The notes beneath the pieces were generated by a model, which was given only the letters and a program-made list of their open reading frames with translations, was not told where the DNA came from and ran no database searches. Both the position numbers and the translations under genes were made by a program. Below are positions 43,779 through 52,436 of a stretch of DNA of 64,000 nt, piece after piece; positions within the stretch are counted from its first letter, which is position 1, and every line of letters begins with the position of its first letter. The stretch comes from Halioglobus sp. (GTDB lineage Bacteria > Pseudomonadota > Gammaproteobacteria > Pseudomonadales > Halieaceae): NCBI GenBank assembly GCA_020443345.1, contig JAGRIH010000022.1, positions 1-64,000 of the forward strand, written 5' to 3'.

Positions 43779-45737
43779 ATGTTCCCGAATCATTACGCCC
43801 AGTACCGCTATTTGTCCATTGTCCTGTGTTGCTGGCTGCTTATTTTTCTTGTTACCCGCACGGTGCTTCTACTTACCCACCTGCACGAGGCCAGTGCCAA
43901 TCTGCCGGACCTGCTCCTTATCTTCGGTATCGGCCTGCTCTACGACCTGAGTTTTCTGGTGTATGCCGCCGTGCCACTGGCGGTTTATCTGGTACTGTGT
44001 CCCGGCTGTCTCTGGCGCCGACGGGGACACCGGCAGGCTCTGTACATTGCGTTCATCGTCAGCTTGTTCCTGATGTTGTTTACGGCAGTTTCCGAGTGGC
44101 TGTTCTGGAACGAGTTTGGTGTGCGCTTCAACTTCATCTCGGTCGACTACCTGGTCTACTCCGACGAGTTGATCGACAATATACTGGAATCCTACCCGGT
44201 CTATCCAGTGATGACGTTACTGTTCCTGCTGGCCGCTCTGTCAGGGTATGTGCTGCGGCATCGCGTTGCCGCGGCGCTGCGCGCGCCGCGGCTTTCCCAC
44301 GCGTCCGCCTGGGCGAGCCTCGCCGGTCTGCTGCTGGTGGCAGGTCTGGTAACGGCGACCGTGGGGCAGGGGTTTCCGCGCACCGTGCTGGGGAACGTCT
44401 ATCAGCGGGAACTGGCCAGCAATGGCCCCTTTCAGTTTTTTACGGCGTTTCGCAACAACGAACTGGACTACCCGCAGTTCTATGCCACATTGCCGCCGGG
44501 AGATGCGGGTAAACTGATGCGACAGGCGGTTGCAGAGTCCAATACTCGCTTCGTGTCCGCGGACCCCGAGGATATCCGCAGAGTGGTTGACAACCCCGGG
44601 CCGCCGCGCTTCATGAATGTCGTGCTGGTGACTATCGAAAGTCTCAGTGCCAGATACCTCGGGAGTTTTGGCAACCCCGACGGCCTGACACCAAATCTCG
44701 ACGAGTTGCGCCGGCACAGCCTGTCGTTCGAGAACTTCTACGCGACAGGCACTCGCACCACGCGCGGGCTGGAGGCGGTAACGCTGTCGATACCGCCCAC
44801 TCCCGGGCGCTCCATCGTCAAGCGCATCGGCCGCGAATCCGGTTACGCCAGTCTCGGACAGCAACTGCGGGCGGTGGGCTACGACAGTGTGTTTCTCTAC
44901 GGCGGGCGCGGCTATTTCGACAACATGAACGCCTTTTTCGCGGGCAATGGCTACCGGGTCGTCGACCAGAGCCGCATTCCCGACGCCGAGATCCACTTCA
45001 CCAATGCCTGGGGTGTGTGTGACGAAGACCTCTACACGCAGACGATCAAGGTGGCCGATGCGGATTACGCGCAAAGAACTCCGTTTTTTCTGCACGTCAT
45101 GACCACCTCTAATCACCGGCCCTATACCTACCCGCCGGGGCGCATCGACATCCCGTCCGGCGACGGCCGCAACGGCGCAGTGAAGTACACGGACTACGCC
45201 GTCGGCCGCTTCCTCGCGGCGGCGCGCAACAAACCCTGGTTTCACAACACGCTGTTTGTGTTCACCGCCGATCACACGGCCGGCAGTGCCGGCAAGGAAG
45301 ATTTGCCCGCAGCCAACTACCACATTCCGCTGTTTATCTATGCACCGGCGTTCATCGAGCCGCGAGAATTCCGGCAGATAGCCAGCCAGATCGACATAGC
45401 GCCTGTACTGCTCGGCCTGTTGAACGTCGATTACGTATCGACGTTCTTTGGGCGCAACGTCCTGCGTGACGAGTTCGGCCCGGAGCGGGCGCTGATAGCG
45501 AACTACCAGCACCTCGGGCTGCTGGAGTACGACAGCCTGGCCATACTGAGTCCGCGCAAGGTGCTGCGCAGGCACGAGGATGCGCGCGCGCTGAGTTATG
45601 AGACTGAAGCCGATATCGACGACTCCCTGATCCGGCGGGACATCGCCTATTATCAGGTGGCGAGCTATATGTTTGGGCACGGTCTGCTCGATTGGCGCGT
45701 CGTTGCGCCTGAACTGGCCCGGTTTCGTCAGCGCTGA
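43779..45737 (+). CDS. LTA-synthase family phosphoglycerol/phosphoethanolamine transferase
   Basis: Five N-terminal membrane helices (about 1-210) are followed by a sulfatase-fold periplasmic domain: nucleophile region VLVTIESLSARYLGSFG (near 290) with Thr/Ser, FYATGTRTTRGLEA (near 325), and metal ligands in VFTADHTAGSAGKED (near 510). Such enzymes move phosphoglycerol or phosphoethanolamine from phospholipids to glucans, LTA or lipid A. Here the acceptor may be lipid A or the island's lipid. It is divergent from the response regulator and followed by a PAP2 gene 7 bp downstream. Confidence 0.82.
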   Translation: MFPNHYAQYRYLSIVLCCWLLIFLVTRTVLLLTHLHEASANLPDLLLIFGIGLLYDLSFLVYAAVPLAVYLVLCPGCLWRRRGHRQALYIAFIVSLFLMLFTAVSEWLFWNEFGVRFNFISVDYLVYSDELIDNILESYPVYPVMTLLFLLAALSGYVLRHRVAAALRAPRLSHASAWASLAGLLLVAGLVTATVGQGFPRTVLGNVYQRELASNGPFQFFTAFRNNELDYPQFYATLPPGDAGKLMRQAVAESNTRFVSADPEDIRRVVDNPGPPRFMNVVLVTIESLSARYLGSFGNPDGLTPNLDELRRHSLSFENFYATGTRTTRGLEAVTLSIPPTPGRSIVKRIGRESGYASLGQQLRAVGYDSVFLYGGRGYFDNMNAFFAGNGYRVVDQSRIPDAEIHFTNAWGVCDEDLYTQTIKVADADYAQRTPFFLHVMTTSNHRPYTYPPGRIDIPSGDGRNGAVKYTDYAVGRFLAAARNKPWFHNTLFVFTADHTAGSAGKEDLPAANYHIPLFIYAPAFIEPREFRQIASQIDIAPVLLGLLNVDYVSTFFGRNVLRDEFGPERALIANYQHLGLLEYDSLAILSPRKVLRRHEDARALSYETEADIDDSLIRRDIAYYQVASYMFGHGLLDWRVVAPELARFRQR

Positions 45738-45744
45738 CCGCCGC

Positions 45745-46515
45745 GTGTACGTCGACGGTCCCGCGGCTGGATGTGTTGTGGATCGCGCGGTGCCGCGGCC
45801 GGTTTCGCGCCCCTTCGATTTTCGTCTCGGTATCGGTGTGCCGCTGTTGTTCATGGCACTGTTGTTGGTGCTGGATCCGGCCGCCGTGGATTTTCACCTG
45901 GCCAACCTGTTCTACCGCTCTGGTACCGGCTTCATCGGTCGCCACAATTTCTGGCTGGAAGACATTCTCCACCACCGGGCGAAACACGTGGTGATCGCGG
46001 GCGGCGCGGTCTTGATCGCGACCTTTCTCTACAGCCTGACACCGCGGGGGCCGCGTCACTGGCGCCGCCCCCTGGGCTATCTGGTACTGGCCATCGGTCT
46101 GTCTACCGGCGTCGTCACCCCCCTGAAAGCGCTGACGCAGGTACAGTGTCCGTGGAGCCTGCGCGAGTATGGCGGAGCCGAAAGCTACACCCGGCTTCTC
46201 GAAGCACGGCCGCCGGCGTTCAAGCCGGGACGGTGCTGGCCGGGAGGTCACGCCGCCACCGGCTTCTCCCTGCTGGCGCTGTATTTTGTCCTGCGCGATC
46301 GGCGCCCGCGCCGCGCCCGCCTGGCGCTGGCTTTTGCGCTCGGACTCGGTGGCATCTTCGCCCTCGGGCGGATAGTGCAAGGTGCTCATTTCTTGTCACA
46401 CAACCTGTGGACCTTGCTGCTGGACTGGTTGATCTGCGTCGTTTGCTACCGCTGGGTGCTCTGGGGCCCTGGCCAATCGCTCAGCTCTGGCCATACGGAT
46501 CGCTCTGGCGCATAA
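45745..46515 (+). CDS. PAP2-family membrane phosphatase
   Basis: The 256-residue protein has about five membrane helices and the PAP2/LpxE-type motifs: a degenerate first motif (PLKALTQVQCPWSL, about 130), GGHAATGFSLLA (second, about 168-179, normally PSGH) and GAHFLSHNLWTLLLDW (third, with active-site His). Such enzymes dephosphorylate lipid pyrophosphates, phosphatidate or lipid A. The start is uncertain; GTG 45745 just after the LTA-synthase stop is chosen. Related pairs of PAP2 and EptA-like genes occur under PmrAB-type control. Confidence 0.78.
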   Translation: MYVDGPAAGCVVDRAVPRPVSRPFDFRLGIGVPLLFMALLLVLDPAAVDFHLANLFYRSGTGFIGRHNFWLEDILHHRAKHVVIAGGAVLIATFLYSLTPRGPRHWRRPLGYLVLAIGLSTGVVTPLKALTQVQCPWSLREYGGAESYTRLLEARPPAFKPGRCWPGGHAATGFSLLALYFVLRDRRPRRARLALAFALGLGGIFALGRIVQGAHFLSHNLWTLLLDWLICVVCYRWVLWGPGQSLSSGHTDRSGA

Positions 46516-46566
46516 TCCCACGCTTTGCGCAGCCAGCGCGCCCGCTTCGCGAGTATCGCTACATGC

Positions 46567-46780
46567 TTAACCGCCATATCTCACCGATCGGCAGACATAT
46601 CACGAGCCTTGCCCTTCGTTTCACTGTAAACAGCCTATTTGGTTTCTCGCCGGATGTTGCACGCTGTACGGCATTTTTCTCCTGCGGCCATAGCTATGGC
46701 TATGCCCACAGTCGGAAAATCCCGTACAGCGCACGATCTCTCGACCAGAATTCCAACTATCGGTGAGATATGGCGGTTAA
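46567..46780. mobile_element. 214-bp inverted-repeat element (MITE-like)
   Basis: Perfect 22-bp inverted repeats bound the element at 46567-46588 and 46759-46780; the core is CCGCCATATCTCACCGAT. The outermost TTAA on each side could be a duplicated target. Inside, a second imperfect inverted repeat (GCTGTACGG..ATTTTTC near 46663 and GAAAATCCCGTACAGC near 46715) flanks the palindrome GCCATAGCTATGGC. No open frame is present, so it would be a non-autonomous element or hairpin repeat. Partial copies occur at 13591-13649 and 31226-31249. The right repeat supplies the ribosome site (GGTGAG) and the ATG of the following sulfotransferase gene. Confidence 0.7.
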
Positions 46781-47714
46781 CCTCAGTGACGGCGTCAAGA
46801 AGGCGCTGATCATCGCCCCGACCCAGCTGCTGCCCGCCAATGCCCGCGTCGCCCTGCGCCGCAGGTATCTGGCGCGACTGGAGCTGGCCAAGGCGCAGCG
46901 CGCCGGTTTCCTGATCATCGGCCACCCCAAGAGCGGCAATACCTGGCTCAAGGTGATGATTTCGCGGCTCTACCAGCTGCGCCACGGTCTGCCCGAGTCG
47001 AAGCTGATCAATACCGACGAGTTCGCGCGCAGGATTCCCGGGATTCCCCGGCTGGCCGCCACCAACGGCTATTACAGTTACGAGGGCGAGGTGGGCAAAC
47101 TGTTGGCCGCGGGCGCGCCGGACAATCCGCTGCGCCACAAGCCGGTGCTGTTCCTGGCGCGCCATCCCATCGACATCGCCGTGTCCTGGTATCACCAGTT
47201 CACCAAACGCCAGTCCCGAGCCAAGCAGGAGCTGATCAACCACTGGATCGAACACCCCATCGACCGCCGCAGCATAGGGATGTGGGACTTCGTGCGGCAC
47301 TCCGACATCGGCCTGCCCAGCCTGATCGAGTACCAGAATACCTGGGCGCGCAATGTGCAGGAACTGGAGCGCGGGATGCTGGTCAAGTACGAACAGTTGC
47401 GCGCCGAGCCGGTGCCCACACTGCAGCGCATCACCGAATTGATGGGCGAGCGTTTCAGCGAAGAGGAAATTCGCGCGGCGGTGCAGTGGGGCTCTTTCGA
47501 GAACCTGCAGAAGCTGGAGACCAGCGGCACCTTCCGGCAGGGCGGCATGAAGCTGGTCGACCCTGGCGACCCCACTACCTTCAAGGTGCGGCGCGGCAAG
47601 GTCGGCGGCTACCGCGAGGACTTCGACGAGTCGCAGGTGGCGGAGCTGGAGGCCCTGGTGCGCGACAACATCGCGCCGCAACTGGGCTATTGCCGGGACG
47701 GCGCGGAAAGCTGA
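46770..47714 (+). CDS. Sulfotransferase, copy 1
   Basis: The 314-residue enzyme has the PAPS 5'-phosphosulfate loop HPKSGNTWLKVMISRLYQL (about 52-70), the 3'-phosphate motif ARHPIDIAVSWYHQFTK (about 131-147) and the C-terminal GGYREDFDESQVAELE. The sulfotransferase_1 family moves sulfate from PAPS to hydroxyls or amines. It is the most divergent of four copies. The ATG lies inside the right repeat of the TIR element, so the first four residues (MAVN) come from the element. It is followed by an ELM1 gene after 2 bp, so both are cotranscribed. Confidence 0.82.
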   Translation: MAVNLSDGVKKALIIAPTQLLPANARVALRRRYLARLELAKAQRAGFLIIGHPKSGNTWLKVMISRLYQLRHGLPESKLINTDEFARRIPGIPRLAATNGYYSYEGEVGKLLAAGAPDNPLRHKPVLFLARHPIDIAVSWYHQFTKRQSRAKQELINHWIEHPIDRRSIGMWDFVRHSDIGLPSLIEYQNTWARNVQELERGMLVKYEQLRAEPVPTLQRITELMGERFSEEEIRAAVQWGSFENLQKLETSGTFRQGGMKLVDPGDPTTFKVRRGKVGGYREDFDESQVAELEALVRDNIAPQLGYCRDGAES

Positions 47715-47716
47715 GG

Positions 47717-48811
47717 GTGGCGCCGCGCACCTGGGTCATTCTCGGCGACAAGCGCGGCGACAACGGCCAGGTGCAGACCATCGTCGAGGCGCTGGGTTGG
47801 CCGGTGGAGTACAAGTACGTGCACATGTTGCCGCAGTACGTGCTGGGTAAACCGCGCTACCGGCCCTCCCTCGAGCACCTGGACATGGCGCGCTCCGATC
47901 CCCTGGAACCGCCCTGGCCGGAGCTGATCATCACTGTGGGCCGGCGCCCGTCCATGGCCGCCCTGTGGGTGCGCCGGCAGTCCGGCAAGCGCACTAAAAT
48001 CGTACTGGTCGGCAAGCCCTCCGGGTACATGCTGGACTTCTCCCTGGTGGTGGCCAGCGCCGAGAACCAGATGCCGCCGCTGGCCAATTTTCTGCCCACC
48101 ACCCTGCCGCTGATGCGCGTGGAGCCGGCGGATGTGGCCGCCGAGGCACGGGCCTGGCGGGCGCGTTTCGCGCCCCTGCGTAAACCGCTGATCGCCATCC
48201 TGGTGGGCGGGCAGACCAACCCGTTCGTGATGAACCGCAAGGTCGCCCGAAAACTGGCCGCCACCGCGCGGTGGGTGGTCGAGGAACTGGGCGGCACCCC
48301 CTATGTGACCACCAGCCGCCGCACCACGCCGGAAGTGGTGGCCGTGCTGCGCGATAGCCTGCCGCCGCAGGCGGTGTTTTATGAGTGGAGCGCGCAGGCC
48401 CCCGACAACCCCTACCGCGCGCTGCTGGGCAGTGCCGACGGCTTTATCGTCACCGCCGACAGCGTCTCGATGATGGTGGAGGTGATTTACCTGCATAAAC
48501 CACTGGCCATTTTTCCCCTGCCGGGCGGCTGGTTGGGCGGTGTCGACCAGTGGCGCCGCTCGCTGGCGCACTGGCTGTTCAATCCGCGCCAGGTGTCGCG
48601 CGCGGACCGCTGGCGCCACCGTCTGGCCCGGGGCGTGTTTTATGTGGATGTGTTCAAGGTGCTGTGCGCCACGCGGGATTTCCGCGCCTTTCACCGCCTG
48701 CTGGTGGAGCGCTCTCTGGCGGTGTGGTCGGGGCAGGCCTTTCGGCGCGATACAGTGGCATTGCCGGACGATGTCGGTGCGGTGGTCAGGCGTATTGAAG
48801 GACTGTTTTGA
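47717..48811 (+). CDS. ELM1-family protein, copy 2
   Basis: This 364-residue GT-B-like protein starts at GTG 47717, directly after the sulfotransferase stop. It carries GDKRGDNGQVQTIVEALGW (about 10-28), PPWPELIITVGRRPSMAALW (about 71-90), ILVGGQTNPFVMN (near 168) and FIVTADSVSMMVEVIYLHKP (near 250-270). It is clearly ELM1 family but less like copies 1 and 3 than they are like each other. A C-terminal hydrophobic stretch (RGVFYVDVFKVLC) may touch the membrane. It is a candidate sugar transferase acting with the coupled sulfotransferase. Confidence 0.78.
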   Translation: MAPRTWVILGDKRGDNGQVQTIVEALGWPVEYKYVHMLPQYVLGKPRYRPSLEHLDMARSDPLEPPWPELIITVGRRPSMAALWVRRQSGKRTKIVLVGKPSGYMLDFSLVVASAENQMPPLANFLPTTLPLMRVEPADVAAEARAWRARFAPLRKPLIAILVGGQTNPFVMNRKVARKLAATARWVVEELGGTPYVTTSRRTTPEVVAVLRDSLPPQAVFYEWSAQAPDNPYRALLGSADGFIVTADSVSMMVEVIYLHKPLAIFPLPGGWLGGVDQWRRSLAHWLFNPRQVSRADRWRHRLARGVFYVDVFKVLCATRDFRAFHRLLVERSLAVWSGQAFRRDTVALPDDVGAVVRRIEGLF

Positions 48812-48812
48812 G

Positions 48813-49439
48813 TTAACGTATACGCAGTACGTTCTTCATGAAGTGGGTGCCGAAGCGACTGATGCGCTGGGCCGCGACGGCCAGGGGGCTCTGGTCGAGG
48901 TAATTCAGTTGCACCATGCGGCGCTCGCCGACAAAGCGCGTGTGGCCGTGCCAGGAGTGATCGGTGCGGCGAAACGCCAGCAGGGTGCCGCCCAGCGGCG
49001 GCACCTGGGCCGCGTAGTCCTCGATATCGCCTTTGGAGCGCAGTATGCGCAGCTGCCCGTCGGGGCTGTCCCAGGTCTCGTTGAAATACACCAGCACGGT
49101 AATGACCTTGCTCCTGTGGTCCGTGTGGATATTGCCGTCGGTGCGCTCGCAGAACTTGCGCACGGTGATGGTGGTGGGCAGCGCGGCCAGTTCCATGTCG
49201 AAGCGCTCACCCAGGGTGCGGGCGAGAGCCCCGTCCTGCAGCTCGTCCATCAGCGCACCAAAGGCCGGGCCGTAACGCAGGGAGTCGAGCGTGTGATTGG
49301 CGGCGCTGTCGATGGCGGGATAGTCGGCATTGATGCGCGCCAGCGTCTGCGCATCGATAAACGCCGGCGCCACCAGGTAATCGAATGGCTCGGAGTGCAG
49401 TGCGGCGTCGCGCACGGCCTGGAGGTTGGTCAGCGACAT
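48813..49439 (-). CDS. 2OG-Fe(II) oxygenase, copy 1
   Basis: The 208-residue protein has the jelly-roll iron triad: His 105 and Asp 107 in NIHTDHRSK, distal His 164 in DHSWHGH, and Arg 173/174 for 2-oxoglutarate. Family members hydroxylate proteins, lipids or small molecules. It converges with the ELM1 gene (1 bp gap), which suggests local co-inheritance rather than co-transcription. In a sphingolipid context it could hydroxylate the base or acyl chain; this is not shown by sequence. Confidence 0.75.
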   Translation of the reverse strand: MSLTNLQAVRDAALHSEPFDYLVAPAFIDAQTLARINADYPAIDSAANHTLDSLRYGPAFGALMDELQDGALARTLGERFDMELAALPTTITVRKFCERTDGNIHTDHRSKVITVLVYFNETWDSPDGQLRILRSKGDIEDYAAQVPPLGGTLLAFRRTDHSWHGHTRFVGERRMVQLNYLDQSPLAVAAQRISRFGTHFMKNVLRIR

Positions 49440-49585
49440 GGCCGTATTTTAGTACGGTCAGCGCGCGACAGGCAACGCCCGGTGCGGCGGCATGATAATC
49501 GTTTGCAGCAGTGTCTGGCTTAATGCGGCCGCGGTGTTTTTGGGTTATTATCCGGCGCCTTCGGGGCATCGGGACCAATCCGCAC

Positions 49586-50497
49586 ATGGGCGACAAGGCA
49601 CGGGTTGCAGCACGCCACATTATCATGCTGCTCTGCTGTTGGCTGAGCGCCCCGCGCCGCAAGAAAATCGAGCGCTGGCTGCGCGGTCGGGAAGAGTTCA
49701 TTAAATTGCAGCGCAGCGACTGGGTACTGATGAGCTGGGGCAAGTCGGGTCGCACCTGGCTGCGGGTCATGCTGTCGCGAGCCTACCAGCTGAAGGGCGG
49801 TCTGGACGCCAGCGAGCTGCTGGATTTCGATAACCTGCGCCGGCGCAACGCGCAGCTCCCCGCCGTGTTCTTCAGCCACAACAACTACCTGCGCGATTAC
49901 ACGGGCAACCGCGAATCAAAGCGCCACTTCCGGGGCAAGCGCATCGTCCTGCTGGTGCGCGATCCGCGCGACGTGGCGGTGTCCCAGTTTTTTCAGTGGC
50001 AGTTTCGCATGCGGCCCAACAAGAAGTTCATCAACGACTACCCGCCGCACGGCGCGGACATCAGTGTCTGGGATTTCGTGCTGGACCAGGAGGCGGGCGT
50101 GCCGCGTATCGTCGACTACTTCAACGGCTGGGCGCGCGCGATACCGGAACTTGAAGATGTACTGGTGGTGCGCTATGAGGACATGCGCGCCGACCCGGCG
50201 GCGGCGCTGGAGCGCATCCTGGCGTTCACCGGCACGCCGGTAAGCCCCGCACAGGTGCGCGAGGCGGTGGAGTTTGCGGCCTATGACAACATGAAAAAAA
50301 TGGAACAGGAGCAATTTTTCAAGGGCAGCGGCGCCCGGGTAAAACCCGGCGACAGGGACAATCCGCAGTCCTTCAAGGTGCGCAAGGCAAAGGTGGGCGG
50401 TTACCGGGATTATTTTACCGACGAGCAATGTCGGCAGCTCGATGGCCTGGTGGTGCAGCTGGATCCCCTGTTCGGCTACAGCGGAGAGCGGGCGTGA
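49586..50497 (+). CDS. Sulfotransferase, copy 2
   Basis: The 303-residue enzyme has SWGKSGRTWLRVMLSRAYQL (about 49-68) as PAPS loop and RDPRDVAVSQFFQWQFRMR (about 125-143) as 3'-phosphate site. FSHNNYLRDYTG, the YFNGWARA helix and VGGYRDYFTDEQ follow. Copies 2, 3 and 4 share these words almost exactly. ATG 49586 (MGDKARVAARH) is preferred over the longer frame from 49511. The stop overlaps the GTG of copy 3 by GTGA. Confidence 0.82.
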   Translation: MGDKARVAARHIIMLLCCWLSAPRRKKIERWLRGREEFIKLQRSDWVLMSWGKSGRTWLRVMLSRAYQLKGGLDASELLDFDNLRRRNAQLPAVFFSHNNYLRDYTGNRESKRHFRGKRIVLLVRDPRDVAVSQFFQWQFRMRPNKKFINDYPPHGADISVWDFVLDQEAGVPRIVDYFNGWARAIPELEDVLVVRYEDMRADPAAALERILAFTGTPVSPAQVREAVEFAAYDNMKKMEQEQFFKGSGARVKPGDRDNPQSFKVRKAKVGGYRDYFTDEQCRQLDGLVVQLDPLFGYSGERA

Positions 50498-51432
50498 CGC
50501 TGGCGCTCCAGAGCCTGCGCCAGGCGCTGCAGACCGGGCGCAAGAAACTGTCGCGCAAACTGCTGCACTGGCGCATGCGCGGCCAGAGCGAGGCGGACAT
50601 TCTGGCCGCTGAACGCAAACTGCGCGGCGTGGAGCAGTTCGACAAACTGCGCCGGGCCGACATCGTGGTGGTCTCCTTTGGCAAGAGCGGTCGCACCTGG
50701 CTGCGCGTGATGCTCTCGCACCTGTTTCGGGTGCTGCACGGCCTGCCCGAGAACGCCATCCTGGGCTTCGACAACTTCCACAACCTCAACCGCGCCGTGC
50801 CGAGAATATTTTTTACGCACGACAATTACATCAAGGATTTCACCGGCGATTTTCACTCCAAGCAGCCCTTTTACGACAAGCGCGTGGTGCTGCTGGCGCG
50901 GGACCCGCGCGATGTGGCGGTATCGCAGTTTTTTCAGTGGAAGTTCCGCATCAAGCCCTCCAAGGTGGCGATCAACAACTACCCGCCGCGCGGCAGCGAT
51001 ATCAGCCTGTTCGACTTTGTGATGGGCGACAACGGCGGCGGCATGCGCTCGGTGATCGACTACCTGAATCTGTGGGCACAGGAGGCGAGCAAGGTGTCGA
51101 ATTTTCACCTGCTGCGCTACGAGGATCTGCGCGCCGACCCGGGCGGCCAGTTGCACCGGCTGCTGGATTTCATGCAGGTGGCTGCCGGCGAGGAACACAT
51201 CGCCGCGGCGGTGGACTACTCCTCCTACGAGAATATGAAAAAGATGGAGAGCAGGCAGCAGTTCCGTCTGGCCGGCGGGCGCATGATGCCCCGCGACAGG
51301 GACAACCCGGACAGCTACAAGGTGCGCCGCGCCAAGGTCGGCGGCTACCGCGATTACTTCACCGACGAGGAAGTCGCCGCCATCGATGCCCGCGTGAAAT
51401 CGGAGCTCGATCCCTTGTTCGGCTATGGTTGA
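50494..51432 (+). CDS. Sulfotransferase, copy 3
   Basis: This 312-residue paralogue starts at GTG 50494, coupled to copy 2. It has SFGKSGRTWLRVMLSHLFRV (about 61-80), ARDPRDVAVSQFFQWKFRIK (about 136-155), FFTHDNYIKDFTG and the tail GGYRDYFTDEEVAAID. The HDNY/HNNY segment, shared by copies 2-4 and absent from copy 1, likely lines the acceptor pocket. Tandem duplication of copies 2 and 3 suggests recent expansion to two sulfation positions. Confidence 0.82.
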   Translation: MTLALQSLRQALQTGRKKLSRKLLHWRMRGQSEADILAAERKLRGVEQFDKLRRADIVVVSFGKSGRTWLRVMLSHLFRVLHGLPENAILGFDNFHNLNRAVPRIFFTHDNYIKDFTGDFHSKQPFYDKRVVLLARDPRDVAVSQFFQWKFRIKPSKVAINNYPPRGSDISLFDFVMGDNGGGMRSVIDYLNLWAQEASKVSNFHLLRYEDLRADPGGQLHRLLDFMQVAAGEEHIAAAVDYSSYENMKKMESRQQFRLAGGRMMPRDRDNPDSYKVRRAKVGGYRDYFTDEEVAAIDARVKSELDPLFGYG

Positions 51433-51444
51433 GTCAGGGTCCGT

Positions 51445-52335
51445 TCATGCGGCGCGAACCAGATCCAGCGCGTCGGTGCGCAGATGTCCCCGCGACATCT
51501 CCTCGCGCAGGTCGTCTTCGCTGATCACGCCGTCGCGCAGGCAGCCTTTCACCAGGTCGAAAAAAAACTGCTCCTGCCTCGGGTCCGGGTGCCGTCCGTA
51601 GGTGCCGGCCAGGCCGTAGTCGCCGAACAGGGCGCGGCGGGCGCGGCGCAGCCAGTGGCGCGGCGGGAAAAATTGGAAGGTATCCGCCATGCGGTAATCG
51701 ACCTTGAGGCCGGTCTTCCAGGGCTGGGTCTTGCGCTTGGTGTTGTGCAGCAGTTTGGTCTGTGGCGAGAGATGGTCGAAATCGTTCCACTCGTTTTCAA
51801 ACAGGCCGATAGTGTCCGGGTCTTCCAGTTTCAGGGAGATCCAGTCCATGTAATCCCGCCTGGCGGGCCGGAACATGTCGGTGAAATTTTCTTCGAAGCG
51901 CCAGTGTTCGAGTTGTGAGCAGTCCAGCAGCATCACGCTGCTGGCATAGGCGCCCTTGCGGCCCTTGCGGCCCGACTTGGGGCGGCACATGATAGCCTTG
52001 CCCTGCATGTCGCGGTGCAGCAGTTCCCAGATATCGCCCAGGGCAAAGACGTCCGGGTCGATCACTACGGCGCGGCCGGTGTAGTTCATCAACTGCGGTG
52101 GGGCAAAGCGCAGCGGGGTGAACGACTGCAGGTCGTTGTTGAGCCAGGGGCGGTATTCGCCGTCGCGCAGGTAGAGCTGGCCCTCGCGCTGCTGCATGCA
52201 GGGGTAGTCTTTTGTCTCGATGAGTTTGACGTCGAACTCGGCGGCATGGCTGGAGTGTTTTTTAAGGGAATAGCGACTGACCACAGCGCCGAGCTTTTGC
52301 TTGTGGTTGGTGTGGATAAATACGGTTGGCTTCAC
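51445..52335 (-). CDS. GT8-like glycosyltransferase, copy 1
   Basis: The 296-residue protein starts TVFIHTNHKQKLGAVVSRYSL and has LRFAPPQLMNYTGRAVVIDPDVFALGDI, here listed as the DxD-like VIDPDVFA near 90. Near 210 comes LLHNTKRKTQPWKTG, which recalls the GT8 (glycogenin/LgtC) HxxGxxKPW element. I know no named family for it, so GT8-like is an inference from this pattern. Three paralogues occur in the window, always next to a sulfotransferase or ELM1 gene. It is convergent with sulfotransferase copy 3. Confidence 0.58.
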   Translation of the reverse strand: MKPTVFIHTNHKQKLGAVVSRYSLKKHSSHAAEFDVKLIETKDYPCMQQREGQLYLRDGEYRPWLNNDLQSFTPLRFAPPQLMNYTGRAVVIDPDVFALGDIWELLHRDMQGKAIMCRPKSGRKGRKGAYASSVMLLDCSQLEHWRFEENFTDMFRPARRDYMDWISLKLEDPDTIGLFENEWNDFDHLSPQTKLLHNTKRKTQPWKTGLKVDYRMADTFQFFPPRHWLRRARRALFGDYGLAGTYGRHPDPRQEQFFFDLVKGCLRDGVISEDDLREEMSRGHLRTDALDLVRAA

Positions 52336-52436
52336 GCAGCATCGCCCTTTCGCGGATTGGTGTGGTAGTTTACCGCTGGCGCAAGCGATGATAAACGGCC
52401 GGGTGTGGCCTTTTTCAAGGCGTGGTTGGAGTACGG

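Noticed and set aside
44241-45854. 537-codon minus-strand frame opposite the LTA-synthase gene
   Set aside because: No recognisable domain; the plus strand has an intact sulfatase fold.
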